Assembly: GCF_029227915.1 (NCBI RefSeq) | Contig: NC_079876.1 | Coordinates: 1,800,001-1,864,000 of the forward strand | DNA: 64,000 nt | From: Hydractinia symbiolongicarpus | Taxonomy: Eukaryota; Cnidaria; Hydrozoa; Anthoathecata; Hydractiniidae | Direction of reading: 5' to 3' | Part shown: in pieces, positions 24,328-38,300 of the stretch | How positions within the stretch are numbered: the stretch's first letter is position 1 | How the letters are laid out: the number at the start of each line of letters is the position of its first letter | Program-made: the position numbers and the translations under genes | The notes under the pieces: generated by a model | Database searches by the model: none | Seen by the model: the letters and a program-made list of their open reading frames with translations, nothing else | Told to the model about the DNA's origin: nothing

Positions 24328-27300
24328 TTTCCCGTAAATCCCGGGCTTGGCCCGTATAGTCAAAAGTATACAAAGAAAGTACCCAGGGAGTAAACTCATT
24401 TCCAGAACGATTTATTAAATTATTTTTTCACCACTACAACGCATAAGACTTGTAGTTTTTAAAAGTGTTTTCATTTTTGATGGGACGCTGAATAAAAGAA
24501 GTTTAATCGCCGGCAAACGAAAACCTGCGATTTCCCGTAAATCCTGGACTCGGCCCGTATAGTCAAAAGTATACAAAGAAAGTACCCAGGGAGTAAACTC
24601 ATTTCCCAAACGATTTTTTAAATTATTATTTCACCACTAAAACGCATGAGACTTGTAGTTTTCAAGAATGTTTTCATTTTTGATGAGACGCTGAATAAAA
24701 GCAGTTTAATCGCCGGCAAACGAAAACCCGCGATTTCCCGTAAATACCGGGCTTGGCACGTATAGTCGAATGTATACAAAGAAAGTACCCTGTGAGTAAA
24801 CTCATTTCCAGAACGAATTTTTAAATTATTTTTTCACCACTAAAACGCATAAGACTTGTAGTTTTCAAAAATGTTTTAATTTTTGATGAGACGCTGAATA
24901 AAAGAAGTTTAATCGCCGGCAAACGAAAACCCGCGATTTCCCGTAAATCCCGGCTTGGCCCGTATAGTCAAAAGTATACAAAGAAAGTACCCAGGGAGTA
25001 AACTCATTTCCAGAACGATTTATTAAATTATTTTTTCACCACTAAAACGCATAAGACTTGTAGTTTTTAAAAGTGTTTTCATTTTTGATGAGACGCTAAA
25101 TAAAAGAAGTTTAATCGCCAGCAAACGAAAACCTGCGATTTCCCGTAAATCCTGTACTCGGCCCGTATAGTCAAAAGTATACAAAGAAAGTACCCAGGGA
25201 GTAAACTCATTTCCCAAACGATTTTTTAAATTATTATTTCACCACTAAAACGCATGAGACTTGTAGTTTTCAAGAATGTTTTCATTTTTGATGAGACGCT
25301 GAATATAAGCAGTTTAATCGCCGGCAAACGAAAACCCGCGATTTCCCGTAAATACCGGGCTTGGCACGTATAGTCGAATGTATAAAAAGAAAGTACCCTG
25401 TGAGTAAACTCATTTCCAGAACGAATTTTTAAATTATTTTTTCACCACTAAAACGCATAAGACTTGTAGTTTTCAAAAATGTTTTCATTTTTGATGAGAC
25501 GCTGAATAAAAGAAGTTTAATCGCCGGCAAACAAAAACCCGCGATTTCCCGTAAATCCCGGGCTTGGCCCGTATAGTCAAAAGTATACAAAGAAAGTACC
25601 CAGAGAGTAAACTCATTTCCCGAACGATTTTTTAAATTACTTTTTCACCACTAAAACGCATGAGACTTGTAGTTTTTAAAAATGTTTTCATTTTTGATGA
25701 GACGCTGAATAAAAGAAGTTTAATCGCCGGTAAACGAAATCCCGCGTTTTCCCGTAAATCCCGCGCTTGGCCCGTATAGTCAAAAGTATACAAAGAAAGT
25801 ACCCAGGGAGTAAACTCATTTCCCGAACGATTTTTTATATTATTTTTTTACCACTAAACGCATGATACTTGTAGTTTTTAAAAATGTTTTCATATTTGAT
25901 GGGACGCTGAATAAAAGAAGTTTAATCGCCGGCAAACGAAAATCCGCGATTTCCCGTAAATCCCGGACTCGGCCCGTATAGTCAAAAGTATACAAAGAAA
26001 GTACCCAGGGAGTAAACTCATTTCCCGAACGATTTTTTAAATTATTTTTTCACCACTAAAACGCATGAGACTTGTAGTTTTCAAAAATGTTTTCATTTTT
26101 GATGAGACGCTTAATGAAAAAGGTTTAATCGCCGGCAAACGAAATCCCGCGTTTTCCCGTAAATCCTGGGCTTGGCCCGTATAGTCAAAAGTATACAAAG
26201 AAAGTAACCAGGGAGTAAACTCATTTCCCGAACGATTTTTTATATTATTTTTTTACCACTAAACGCATGAGACTTGTAGTTTTCAAAAATGTTTTCATTT
26301 TTGATGAGACGCTGAATAAAAGAAGTTTAATCGCCGGCAAACGAAATCCCGCGTTTTCCCGTAAATCCCGAGCTTGGCCCGTATAGTCAAAAGTATACAA
26401 AGAAAGTACCTAGGGAGTAAACTCATTTCCCGAACGATTTTTTATATTATTTTTTTACCACTAAACGCATGTGACTTGTAGTTTTCAAAAATATTTTCAT
26501 ATTTGATGGGACGCTGAATAAAAGAAGTTTAATCGCCGGCAAACGAAAATCCGCGATTTTCCGTAAATCCCAGACTCGGCCCGTATAGTCAAAAGTATAC
26601 AAAGAAAGTACCCAGGGAGTAAACTCATTTCCCGAACGATTTTTTAAATTATTTTATCACCACTAAAACGCATGAGACTTGTAGTTTTCAAAAATGTTTT
26701 CATTTTTGATGAGACACTTAATGAAAGAGGTTTAATCGCCGGCAAACTAAATCCCGCGTTTTCCCGTAAATCCGGGGCTTGGCCCGTATAGTCGAATGTA
26801 TACAAAGAAAGTACCCAGGGAGTAAACTCATTTCCCGAACGATTTTTTAAATTTTTTTTTCACCACTAAAACGCATGAGACTTGTAGTTTTCAAAAATGT
26901 TTTCATTTTTCATGAGACGCTTAATGAAAGAGGTTTAATCGCCGGAAAACGAAAACCCGCGATTTCCCGTAAATCCCGGGCTTGGCCCGTATAGTCGAAT
27001 GTATACAAAGAAAGTACCCTGTGAGTAAACTCATTTCCAGAACGATTTTTTAAATTATTTTTTCACCACTAAAACGCATAAGACTTGTAGTTTTTAAAAA
27101 TGTTTTCATTTTTGATGAGACGCTGAATAAAAGAAGTTTAATCGCCGGCAAACAAAAACCCGCGATTTCCCGTAAATCCTGGACTCAGCCCGTATAGTCA
27201 AAAGTATACAAAGAAAGTACCCAGGGAGTAAACTCATTTCCCGAACGATTTTTTAACTTACTTTTTCACCACTAAAACGCATGAGACTTGTAGTTTTTAA

Positions 27301-27368
27301 AAATGTTTTCATTTTTGATGAGACGCTGAATAAAAGAAGTTTAATCGCCGGCAAACGAAATCCCGCGT
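24328..27368. repeat. 15-mer HOR, first copy (3,041 bp)
   Basis: Every private variant here reappears 3041 bp downstream: ACCACTACAACG, TCCTGTACTCGG, CCCAGAGAG, CCGGTAAACG, CCCGCGCTTGG, CATGATACTTG, AAAGTAACCAGG, CATGTGACTTG, GAGACACTTAATG and TTTTTAACTTAC. The left limit is set by the last mismatch, A at 24327 versus T at 27368. The unit joins a type a part like the preceding block to a part with type b monomers (25.8-26.6 kb). The main difference I found from the second copy is in one monomer near 24860, where CAAAAATGTTTTAAT is TAAAAATGTTTTCAT in copy two. Confidence 0.9.
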
Positions 27369-30300
27369 TTTCCCGTAAATCCCGGGCTTGGCCCGTATAG
27401 TCAAAAGTATACAAAGAAAGTACCCAGGGAGTAAACTCATTTCCAGAACGATTTATTAAATTATTTTTTCACCACTACAACGCATAAGACTTGTAGTTTT
27501 TAAAAGTGTTTTCATTTTTGATGGGACGCTGAATAAAAGAAGTTTAATCGCCGGCAAACGAAAACCTGCGATTTCCCGTAAATCCTGGACTCGGCCCGTA
27601 TAGTCAAAAGTATACAAAGAAAGTACCCAGGGAGTAAACTCATTTCCCAAACGATTTTTTAAATTATTATTTCACCACTAAAACGCATGAGACTTGTAGT
27701 TTTCAAGAATGTTTTCATTTTTGATGAGACGCTGAATAAAAGCAGTTTAATCGCCGGCAAACGAAAACCCGCGATTTCCCGTAAATACCGGGCTTGGCAC
27801 GTATAGTCGAATGTATACAAAGAAAGTACCCTGTGAGTAAACTCATTTCCAGAACGAATTTTTAAATTATTTTTTCACCACTAAAACGCATAAGACTTGT
27901 AGTTTTTAAAAATGTTTTCATTTTTGATGAGACGCTGAATAAAAGAAGTTTAATCGCCGGCAAACGAAAACCCGCGATTTCCCGTAAATCCCGGCTTGGC
28001 CCGTATAGTCAAAAGTATACAAAGAAAGTACCCAGGGAGTAAACTCATTTCCAGAACGATTTATTAAATTATTTTTTCACCACTAAAACGCATAAGACTT
28101 GTAGTTTTTAAAAGTGTTTTCATTTTTGATGAGACGCTAAATAAAAGAAGTTTAATCGCCAGCAAACGAAAACCTGCGATTTCCCGTAAATCCTGTACTC
28201 GGCCCGTATAGTCAAAAGTATACAAAGAAAGTACCCAGGGAGTAAACTCATTTCCCAAACGATTTTTTAAATTATTATTTCACCACTAAAACGCATGAGA
28301 CTTGTAGTTTTCAAGAATGTTTTCATTTTTGATGAGACGCTGAATATAAGCAGTTTAATCGCCGGCAAACGAAAACCCGCGATTTCCCGTAAATACCGGG
28401 CTTGGCACGTATAGTCGAATGTATAAAAAGAAAGTACCCTGTGAGTAAACTCATTTCCAGAACGAATTTTTAAATTATTTTTTCACCACTAAAACGCATA
28501 AGACTTGTAGTTTTCAAAAATGTTTTCATTTTTGATGAGACGCTGAATAAAAGAAGTTTAATCGCCGGCAAACAAAAACCCGCGATTTCCCGTAAATCCC
28601 GGGCTTGGCCCGTATAGTCAAAAGTATACAAAGAAAGTACCCAGAGAGTAAACTCATTTCCCGAACGATTTTTTAAATTACTTTTTCACCACTAAAACGC
28701 ATGAGACTTGTAGTTTTTAAAAATGTTTTCATTTTTGATGAGACGCTGAATAAAAGAAGTTTAATCGCCGGTAAACGAAATCCCGCGTTTTCCCGTAAAT
28801 CCCGCGCTTGGCCCGTATAGTCAAAAGTATACAAAGAAAGTACCCAGGGAGTAAACTCATTTCCCGAACGATTTTTTATATTATTTTTTTACCACTAAAC
28901 GCATGATACTTGTAGTTTTTAAAAATGTTTTCATATTTGATGGGACGCTGAATAAAAGAAGTTTAATCGCCGGCAAACGAAAATCCGCGATTTCCCGTAA
29001 ATCCCGGACTCGGCCCGTATAGTCAAAAGTATACAAAGAAAGTACCCAGGGAGTAAACTCATTTCCCGAACGATTTTTTAAATTATTTTTTCACCACTAA
29101 AACGCATGAGACTTGTAGTTTTCAAAAATGTTTTCATTTTTGATGAGACGCTTAATGAAAAAGGTTTAATCGCCGGCAAACGAAATCCCGCGTTTTCCCG
29201 TAAATCCTGGGCTTGGCCCGTATAGTCAAAAGTATACAAAGAAAGTAACCAGGGAGTAAACTCATTTCCCGAACGATTTTTTATATTATTTTTTTACCAC
29301 TAAACGCATGAGACTTGTAGTTTTCAAAAATGTTTTCATTTTTGATGAGACGCTGAATAAAAGAAGTTTAATCGCCGGCAAACGAAATCCCGCGTTTTCC
29401 CGTAAATCCCGAGCTTGGCCCGTATAGTCAAAAGTATACAAAGAAAGTACCTAGGGAGTAAACTCATTTCCCGAACGATTTTTTATATTATTTTTTTACC
29501 ACTAAACGCATGTGACTTGTAGTTTTCAAAAATATTTTCATATTTGATGGGACGCTGAATAAAAGAAGTTTAATCGCCGGCAAACGAAAATCCGCGATTT
29601 TCCGTAAATCCCAGACTCGGCCCGTATAGTCAAAAGTATACAAAGAAAGTACCCAGGGAGTAAACTCATTTCCCGAACGATTTTTTAAATTATTTTATCA
29701 CCACTAAAACGCATGAGACTTGTAGTTTTCAAAAATGTTTTCATTTTTGATGAGACACTTAATGAAAGAGGTTTAATCGCCGGCAAACTAAATCCCGCGT
29801 TTTCCCGTAAATCCGGGGCTTGGCCCGTATAGTCGAATGTATACAAAGAAAGTACCCAGGGAGTAAACTCATTTCCCGAACGATTTTTTAAATTTTTTTT
29901 TCACCACTAAAACGCATGAGACTTGTAGTTTTCAAAAATGTTTTCATTTTTCATGAGACGCTTAATGAAAGAGGTTTAATCGCCGGAAAACGAAAACCCG
30001 CGATTTCCCGTAAATCCCGGGCTTGGCCCGTATAGTCGAATGTATACAAAGAAAGTACCCTGTGAGTAAACTCATTTCCAGAACGATTTTTTAAATTATT
30101 TTTTCACCACTAAAACGCATAAGACTTGTAGTTTTTAAAAATGTTTTCATTTTTGATGAGACGCTGAATAAAAGAAGTTTAATCGCCGGCAAACAAAAAC
30201 CCGCGATTTCCCGTAAATCCTGGACTCAGCCCGTATAGTCAAAAGTATACAAAGAAAGTACCCAGGGAGTAAACTCATTTCCCGAACGATTTTTTAACTT

Positions 30301-30409
30301 ACTTTTTCACCACTAAAACGCATGAGACTTGTAGTTTTTAAAAATGTTTTCATTTTTGATGAGACGCTGAATAAAAGAAGTTTAATCGCCGGCAAACGAA
30401 ATCCCGCGT
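27369..30409. repeat. 15-mer HOR, second copy (3,041 bp)
   Basis: This copy directly follows the first with no spacer, and I matched at least ten private variants at a constant 3041-bp shift. Similarity to the first copy's right-hand neighbour lasts to about 30469, where CCCAGGAAG replaces CCCAGGGAG. So few differences imply a very recent tandem duplication, or an assembly duplication of one unit; sequence alone cannot decide. The breakpoint falls in the G+C-rich part of a monomer, within the CGCGATTT/CGCGTTTT site. Confidence 0.9.
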
Positions 30410-33400
30410 TTTCCCGTAAATCCCGGGCTTGGCCCGTATAGTCAAAAGTATACAAAGAAAGTACCCAGGAAGTAAACTCATTTCCCGAACGATTTTTTAT
30501 ATTATTTTTTTACCACTAAACGCATGAGACTTGTAGTTTTTAAAAATGTTTTCATATTTGATGGGACGCTGAATAAAAGAAGTTTAATCGCCGGCAAACA
30601 AAAATCCGCGATTTCCCGTAAATCCCGGACTCGGCCCGTATAGTCAAAAGTATACAAAGAAAGTACCCAGGGAGTAAACTCATTTCCCGAACGATTTTTT
30701 AAATTATTTTTTCACCACTAAAACGCATGAGACTTGTAGTTTTCAAAAATGTTTTCATTTTTGATGAGACGCTTAATGAAAAAGATTTAATCGCCGGCAA
30801 ACGAAATCCCGCGTTTTCCCGTAAATCCCGGCTTGGCCCGTATAGTCAAAAGTATACAAAGAAAGTACCCAGGGAGTAAACTCATTTCCCGAACGATTTT
30901 TTATATTATTTTTTTACCACTAAACGCATGAGACTTGTAGTTTTCAAAAATGTTTTCATTTTTGATGAGACGCTGAATAAAAGAAGTTTAATCTCCGGCA
31001 AACGAAAACCTGCGATTTCCCGTAAATCCCGGGCTTGGCCCGTATAGTCAAAAGTATACAAAGAAAGTACCCAGGGAGGTAACTCATTTCCCGAACGATT
31101 TTTTATATTATTTTTTTACCACTAAACGCATGAGACTTGTAGTTTTCAAAAATATTTTCATATTTGATGGGACGCTGAATAAAAGAAGTTTAATCGCCGG
31201 CAAACGAAAACCCGCGATTTCCCGTAAATCCTGGACTCAGCCCGTATAGTCAAAAGTATACAAAGAAAGTACCTAGGGAGTAAACTCATTTCCCGAACGA
31301 TTTTTTATATTATTTTTTTACCACTAAACGCATGAGACTTGTAGTTTTCAAAAATATTTTCATATTTGATGGGACGCTGAATAAAAGAAGTTTAATCGCC
31401 GGCAAACGAAAATCCGCGAGTTCCCGTAAATCCCAGACTCGGCCCGTATAGTCAAAAGTATACAAAGAAAGTACCCAGGGAGTAAACTTATTTCCCGAAC
31501 GATTTTGTAAATTATTTTATCACCACTAAAACGCATAAGACTTGCAGTTTTCAAAAATGTTTTCATTTTTGATAAGACGCTGAATAAAAGAAGTTTAATC
31601 GCCGGCAAACGAAAACCCGCGATTTCCCGTAAATCCCGGGCTTGGCCTGTATAGTCAAAAGTATACAAAGAAAGTACCCAGTGAGTAAACTCATTTCCCG
31701 AACGATTTTTTAAATTAATTTTTCACCACTAAAACGCATGAGACTTGTAGTTTTTAAAAATGTTTTCATTTTTGATGAGACGCTGAATAAAAGAAGTTTA
31801 ATCGCCGGAAAACGAAATCCCGCGTTTTCCCGTAAATCCCGGGCTTGGCCCGTATAGTCAAAAGTATACAAAGAAAGTACCCAGGGAGTAAACTCATTTC
31901 CCGAACGATTTTTTATATTATTTTTTTACCACTAAACGCATGAGACTTGTAGTTTTTAAAAATGTTTTCATATTTGATGGGACGCTGAATAAAAGAAGTT
32001 TAATCGCCGGCAAACGAAAATCCGCGATTTCCCGTAAATCCCGGACTCGGCCCGTATAGACAAAAGTATACAAAGAAAGTACCCAGGGAGTAAACTCATT
32101 TCCCGAACGATTTTTTAAATTATTTTTTCACCACTAAAACGCATGAGACTTGTAGTTTTCAAAAATGTTTTCATTTTTGATGAGACGCTTAATGAAAAAG
32201 GTTTAATCGCCGGCAAACGAAATCCCGCGTTTTCCCGTAAATCCCGGGCTTGGCCCGTATAGTCAAAAGTATACAAAGAAAGTACCCAGGGAGTAAACTC
32301 ATTTCCCGAACGATTTTTTATATTATTTTTTTACCACTAAACGCATGAGACTTGTAGTTTTTAAAAATGTTTTCATTTTTGATGACACGCTGAATAAAAG
32401 AAGTTTAATCGCCAGCAAACGAAAACCCGCGTTTTCCCGTAAATCCGGGGCTTGACCCGTATAGTCGAATGTATACAAAGAAAGTACCCAGGGAGTAAAC
32501 TCATTTCCCGAACGATTTTTTAAATTTTTTTTTCACCACTAAAACGCATGAGACTTGTAGTTTTCAAAAATGTTTTCATTTTTCATGAGACGCTTAATAA
32601 AAGAGGTTTAATCGCCGGAAAACGAAAACCCGCGATTTCCCGTAAATCCCGGGCTTGGCCCGTATAGTCGAATGTATACAAAGAAAGTACCCTGTGAGTA
32701 AACTCATTTCCAGAACGATTTTTTAAATTATTTTTTCACCACTAAAACGCATAAGACTTGTAGTTTTTAAAAATGTTTTCATTTTTGATGAGACGCTGAA
32801 TAAAAGAAGTTTAATCGCCGGCAAACGAAAACCCGCGATTTCCCGTAAATCCTGGACTCAGCCCGTATAGTCAAAAGTATACAAAGAAAGTACCCAGGGA
32901 GTAAACTCATTTCCCGAACGATTTTTTAACTTACTTTTTCACCACTAAAACGCATGAGACTTGTAGTTTTTAAAAATGTTTTCATTTTTGATGAGACGCT
33001 GAATAAAAAAAGGTTAATCGCCGGCAAACGAAATCCCGCGTTTTCCCGTAAATCCCGGGCTTGGCCCGTATAGTCAAAAGTATACAAAGAAAGTACCCAG
33101 GAAGTAAACTCATTTCCCGAACGATTTTTTATATTATTTTTTTACCACTAAACGCATGAGACTTGTAGTTTTTAAAAATGTTTTCATATTTGATGGGACG
33201 CTGAATAAAAGAAGTTTAATCGCCGGCAAACAAAAATCCGCGATTTCCCGTAAATCCCGGACTCGGCCCGTATAGTCAAAAGTATACAAAGAAAGTACCC
33301 AGGGAGTAAACTCATTTCCCGAACGATTTTTTAAATTATTTTTTCACCACTAAAACGCATGAGACTTGTAGTTTTCAAAAATGTTTTCGTTTTTGATGAG

Positions 33401-35394
33401 ACGCTTAATGAAGAAGATTTAATCGCCGGCAAACGAAATCCCGCGTTTTCCCGTAAATCCCGGCTTGGCCCGTATAGTCAAAAGTATACAAAGAAAGTAC
33501 CCAGGGAGTAAACTCATTTCCCGAACGATTTTTTATATTATTTTTTTACCACTAAACGCATGAGACTTGTAGTTTTCAAAAATGTTTTCATTTTTGATGA
33601 GACGCTGAATAAAAGAAGTTTAATCTCCGGCAAACGAAAACCTGCGATTTCCCGTAAATCCCGGGCTTGGCCCGTATAGTCAAAAGTATACAAAGAAAGT
33701 ACCCAGGGAGGTAACTCATTTCCAGAACGATTTTTTATATTATTTTTTTACCACTAAACGCATGAGACTTGTAGTTTTCAAAAATATTTTCATATTTGAT
33801 GGGACGCTGAATAAAAGAAGTTTAATCGCCGGCAAACGAAATCCCGCGTTTTCCCGTAAATCCCGGGCTTGGCCCGTATAGTCAAAAGTATACAAAGAAA
33901 GTACCCAGGAAGTAAACTCATTTCCCGAACGATTTTTTATATTATTTTTTTACCACTAAACGCATGAGACTTGTAGTTTTTAAAAATGTTTTCATATTTG
34001 ATGGGACGCTGAATAAAAGAAGTTTAATCGCCGGCAAACAAAAATCCGCGATTTCCCGTAAATCCCGGACTCGGCCCGTATAGTCAAAAGTATACAAAGA
34101 AAGTACCCAGGGAGTAAACTCATTTCCCGAACGATTTTTTAAATTATTTTTTCACCACTAAAACGCATGAGACTTGTAGTTTTCAAAAATGTTTTCATTT
34201 TTGATGAGACGCTTAATGAAAAAGATTTAATCGCCGGCAAACGAAATCCCGCGTTTTCCCGTAAATCCCGGCTTGACCCGTATAGTCAAAAGTATACAAA
34301 GAAAGTACCCAGGGAGTAAACTCATTTCCCGAACGATTTTTTATATTATTTTTTTACCACTAAACGCATGAGACTTGTAGTTTTCAAAAATGTTTTCATT
34401 TTTGATGAGACGCTGAATAAAAGAAGTTTAATCTCCGGCAAACGAAAACCTGCGATTTCCCGTAAATCCCGGGCTTGGCCCGTATAGTCAAAAGTATACA
34501 AAGAAAGTACCCAGGGAGGTAACTCATTTCCCGAACGATTTTTTATATTATTTTTTTACCACTAAACGCATGAGACTTGTAGTTTTCAAAAATATTTTCA
34601 TATTTGATGGGACGCTGAATAAAAGAAGTTTAATCGCCGGCAAACGAAAACCCGCGATTTCCCGTAAATCCTGGACTCAGCCCGTATAGTCAAAAGTATA
34701 CAAAGAAAGTACCTAGGGAGTAAACTCATTTCCCGAACGATTTTTTATATTATTTTTTTACCACTAAACGCATGAGACTTGTAGTTTTCAAAAATATTTT
34801 CATATTTGATGGGACGCTGAATAAAAGAAGTTTAATCGCCGGCAAACGAAAATCCGCGATTTCCCGTAAATCCCAGACTCGGCCCGTATAGTCAAAAGTA
34901 TACAAAGAAAGTACCCAGGGAGTAAACTTATTTCCCGAACGATTTTGTAAATTATTTTATCACCACTAAAACGCATAAGACTTGCAGTTTTCAAAAATGT
35001 TTTCATTTTTGATAAGACGCTGAATAAAAGAAGTTTAATCGCCGGCAAACGAAAACCCGCGATTTCCCGTAAATCCCGGGCTTGGCCTGTATAGTCAAAA
35101 GTATACAAAGAAAGTACCCAGGGAGTAAACTCATTTCCCGAACGATTTTTTAAATTACTTTTTCACCACTAAAACGCATGAGACTTGTAGTTTTTAAAAA
35201 TGTTTTCATTTTTGATGAGACGCTGAATAAAAGAAGTTTAATCGCCGGAAAACGAAATCCCGCGTTTTCCCGTAAATCCCGGGCTTGGCCCGTATAGTCA
35301 AAAGTATACAAAGAAAGTACCCAGGGAGTAAACTCATTTCCCGAACGATTTTTTATATTATTTTTTTACCACTAAACGCATGAGACTTGTAGTT
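30410..35394. repeat. Nested HOR region with 13- and 17-monomer offsets
   Basis: Two overlapping duplications are visible. The segment 29806 to about 31210 matches 32439 to about 33840 at a 2633-bp (13-monomer) shift, with TTTTTAACTTAC at 27255, 30296 and 32928. The segment about 30405-31950 matches about 33845-35394 at a 3440-bp (17-monomer) shift, with CCCAGGAAG at 30466 and 33906. The private GATAAGACGC near 31570 and 35010, ACTTGCAG, and CCCAGGGAGGTAACTC near 31076, 33709 and 34516 mark the copies. The 309-bp segments 31360-31668 and 34800-35108 are almost identical. Confidence 0.8.
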
Positions 35395-38300
35395 TTCAAA
35401 AATGTTTTCATTTTTGATGAGACGCTTAATGAAAAAGGTTTAATCGCCGGCAAACGAAATCCCGCGTTTTCCCGTAAATCCCGGGCTTGGCCCGTATAGA
35501 CAAAAGTATACAAAGAAAGTACCCAGGGAGTAAACTCATTTCCCGAACGATTTTTTATATTATTTTTTTACCACTAAACGCATGAGACTTGTAGTTTTCA
35601 AAAATGTTTTCATTTTTGATGAGACGCTGAATAAAAGAAGTTTAATCGCCGGCAAACGAAAACCTGCGATTTCCCGTAAATCCCGGGCTTGGCCCGTATA
35701 GTCAAAAGTATACAAAGAAAGTACCCAGGGAGTAAACTCATTTCCCGAACGATTTTTTATATTTTTTTTTTACCACTAAACGCATGAGACTTGTAGTTTT
35801 CAAAAATATTTTCATATTTGATGGGACGCTGAATAAAAGAAGTTTAATCGCTGGCAAACGAAAACCCGCGATTTTCCGTACATCCTGGACTCAGCCCGTA
35901 TAGTCAAAAGTATACAAAGAAAGTACCCAGGGAGTAAACTCATTTCCCGAACGGTTTTTTATATTATTTTTTTACCACTAAACGCATGAGACTTGTAGTT
36001 TTCAAAAATATTTTCATATTTGATGGGACGCTGAATAAAAGAAGTTTAATCGCTGGCAAACGAAAACCCGCGATTTCCCGTAAATCCTGGACTCAGCCCG
36101 TATAGTCAAAAGTATACAAAGAAAGTACCTAGGGAGTAAACTCATTTCCCGAACGATTTTTTATATTATTTTTTTACCACTAAACGCATGAGACTTGTAG
36201 TTTTCAAAAATATTTTCATATTTGATGGGACGCTGAATAAAAGAAGTTTAATCGCCGGCAAACGAAAATCCGCAATTTCCCGTAAATCCCAGACTCGGCC
36301 CGTATAGTCAAAAGTATACAAAGAAAGTACCCAGGGAGTAAACTCATTTCCCGAACGATTTTGTAAATTATTATATCACCACTAAAACGCATAAGACTTG
36401 TAGTTTTCAAAAATGTTTTCATTTTTGATGAGACGCTGAATAAAAGAAGTTTAATCGCCGGCAAACGAAAACCCGCGATTTCCCGTAAATCCCGGGCTTG
36501 GCCCGTATAGTCAAAAGTATACAAAGAAAGTACCCAGGGAGTAAACTCATTTCCCGAACGATTTTTTAAATTACTTTTTCACCACTAAAACGCATGAGAA
36601 TTGTAGTTTTTAAAAATGTTTTCATATTTGATGAGACGCTGAATAAAAGATGTTTAATCGCCGGCAAACGAAATCCCGCGTTTTCCCGTAAATCCCGGGC
36701 TTGGCCCGTATAGTCAAAAGTATACAAAGAAAGTACCCAGGGAGTAAACTCATTTCCCGAACGATTTTTTATATTATTTTTTTACCACTAAACGCATGAG
36801 ACTTGTAGTTTTTAAAAATGTTTTCATATTTGATGGGACGCTGAATAAAAGAAGTTTAATCGCCGGCAAACGAAAATCCGCGATTTCCCGTAAATCCCGG
36901 ACTCGGCCCGTATAGTCAAAAGTATACAAAGAAAGTACCCAGGGAGTAAACTCATTTCCCGAACGATTTTTTAAATTATTTTTTCACCACTAAAACGCAT
37001 GAGACTTGTAGTTTTCAAAAATGTTTTCATTTTTGATGAGACGCTTAATGAAAAAGATTTAATCGCCGGCAAACGAAATCCCGCGTTTTCCCGTAAATCC
37101 CGGCTTGGCCCGTATAGTCAAAAGTATACAAAGAAAGTACCCAGGGAGTAAACTCATTTCCCGAACGATTTTTTATATTATTTTTTTACCACTAAACGCA
37201 TGAGACTTGTAGTTTTTAAAAATGTTTTCATATTTGATGGGACGCTGAATAAAAGAAGTTTAATCGCCGGCAAACAAAAATCCGCGATTTCCCGTAAATC
37301 CCGGACTCGGCCCGTATAGTCAAAAGTATACAAAGAAAGTACCCAGGGAGTAAACTCATTTCCCGAACGATTTTTTAAATTATTTTTTCACCACTAAAAC
37401 GCATGAGACTTGTAGTTTTCAAAAATGTTTTCATTTTTGATGAGACGCTTAATGAAAAAGATTTAATCGCCGGCAAACGAAATCCCGCGTTTTCCCGTAA
37501 ATCCCGGCTTGGCCCGTATAGTCAAAAGTATACAAAGAAAGTACCCAGGGAGTAAACTCATTTCCCGAACGATTTTTTATATTATTTTTTTACCACTAAA
37601 CGCATGAGACTTGTAGTTTTCAAAAATGTTTTCATTTTTGATGAGACGCTGAATAAAAGAAGTTTAATCTCCGGCAAACGAAAACCTGCGATTTCCCGTA
37701 AATCCCGGGGTTGGCCCGTATAGTCAAAAGTATACAAAGAAAGTACCCAGGGAGGTAACTCATTTCCCGAACGATTTTTTATATTATTTTTTTACCACTA
37801 AACGCATGAGACTTGTAGTTTTCAAAAATATTTTCATATTTGATGGGACGCTGAATAAAAGAAGTTTAATCGCCGGCAAACGAAAACCCGCGATTTCCCG
37901 TAAATCCTGGACTCAGCCCGTATAGTCAAAAGTATACAAAGAAAGTACCTAGGGAGTAAACTCATTTCCCGAACGATTTTTTATATTATTTTTTTACCAC
38001 TAAACGCATGAGACTTGTAGTTTTCAAAAATATTTTCATATTTGATGGGACGCTGAATAAAAGAAGTTTAATCGCCGGCAAACGAAAATCCGCGATTTCC
38101 CGTAAATCCCAGACTCGGCCCGTATAGTCAAAAGTATACAAAGAAAGTACCCAGGGAGTAAACTTATTTCCCGAACGATTTTGTAAATTATTTTATCACC
38201 ACTAAAACGCATAAGACTTGCAGTTTTCAAAAATGTTTTCATTTTTGATAAGACGCTGAATAAAAGAAGTTTAATCGCCGGCAAACGAAAACCCGCGATT

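Noticed and set aside
24328-30409. Assembly artefact as the sole explanation of the 3,041-bp duplication
   Set aside because: The copies differ in at least one monomer (near 24860 versus 27900), which argues against a simple artificial copy. Read evidence would still be needed to be certain.
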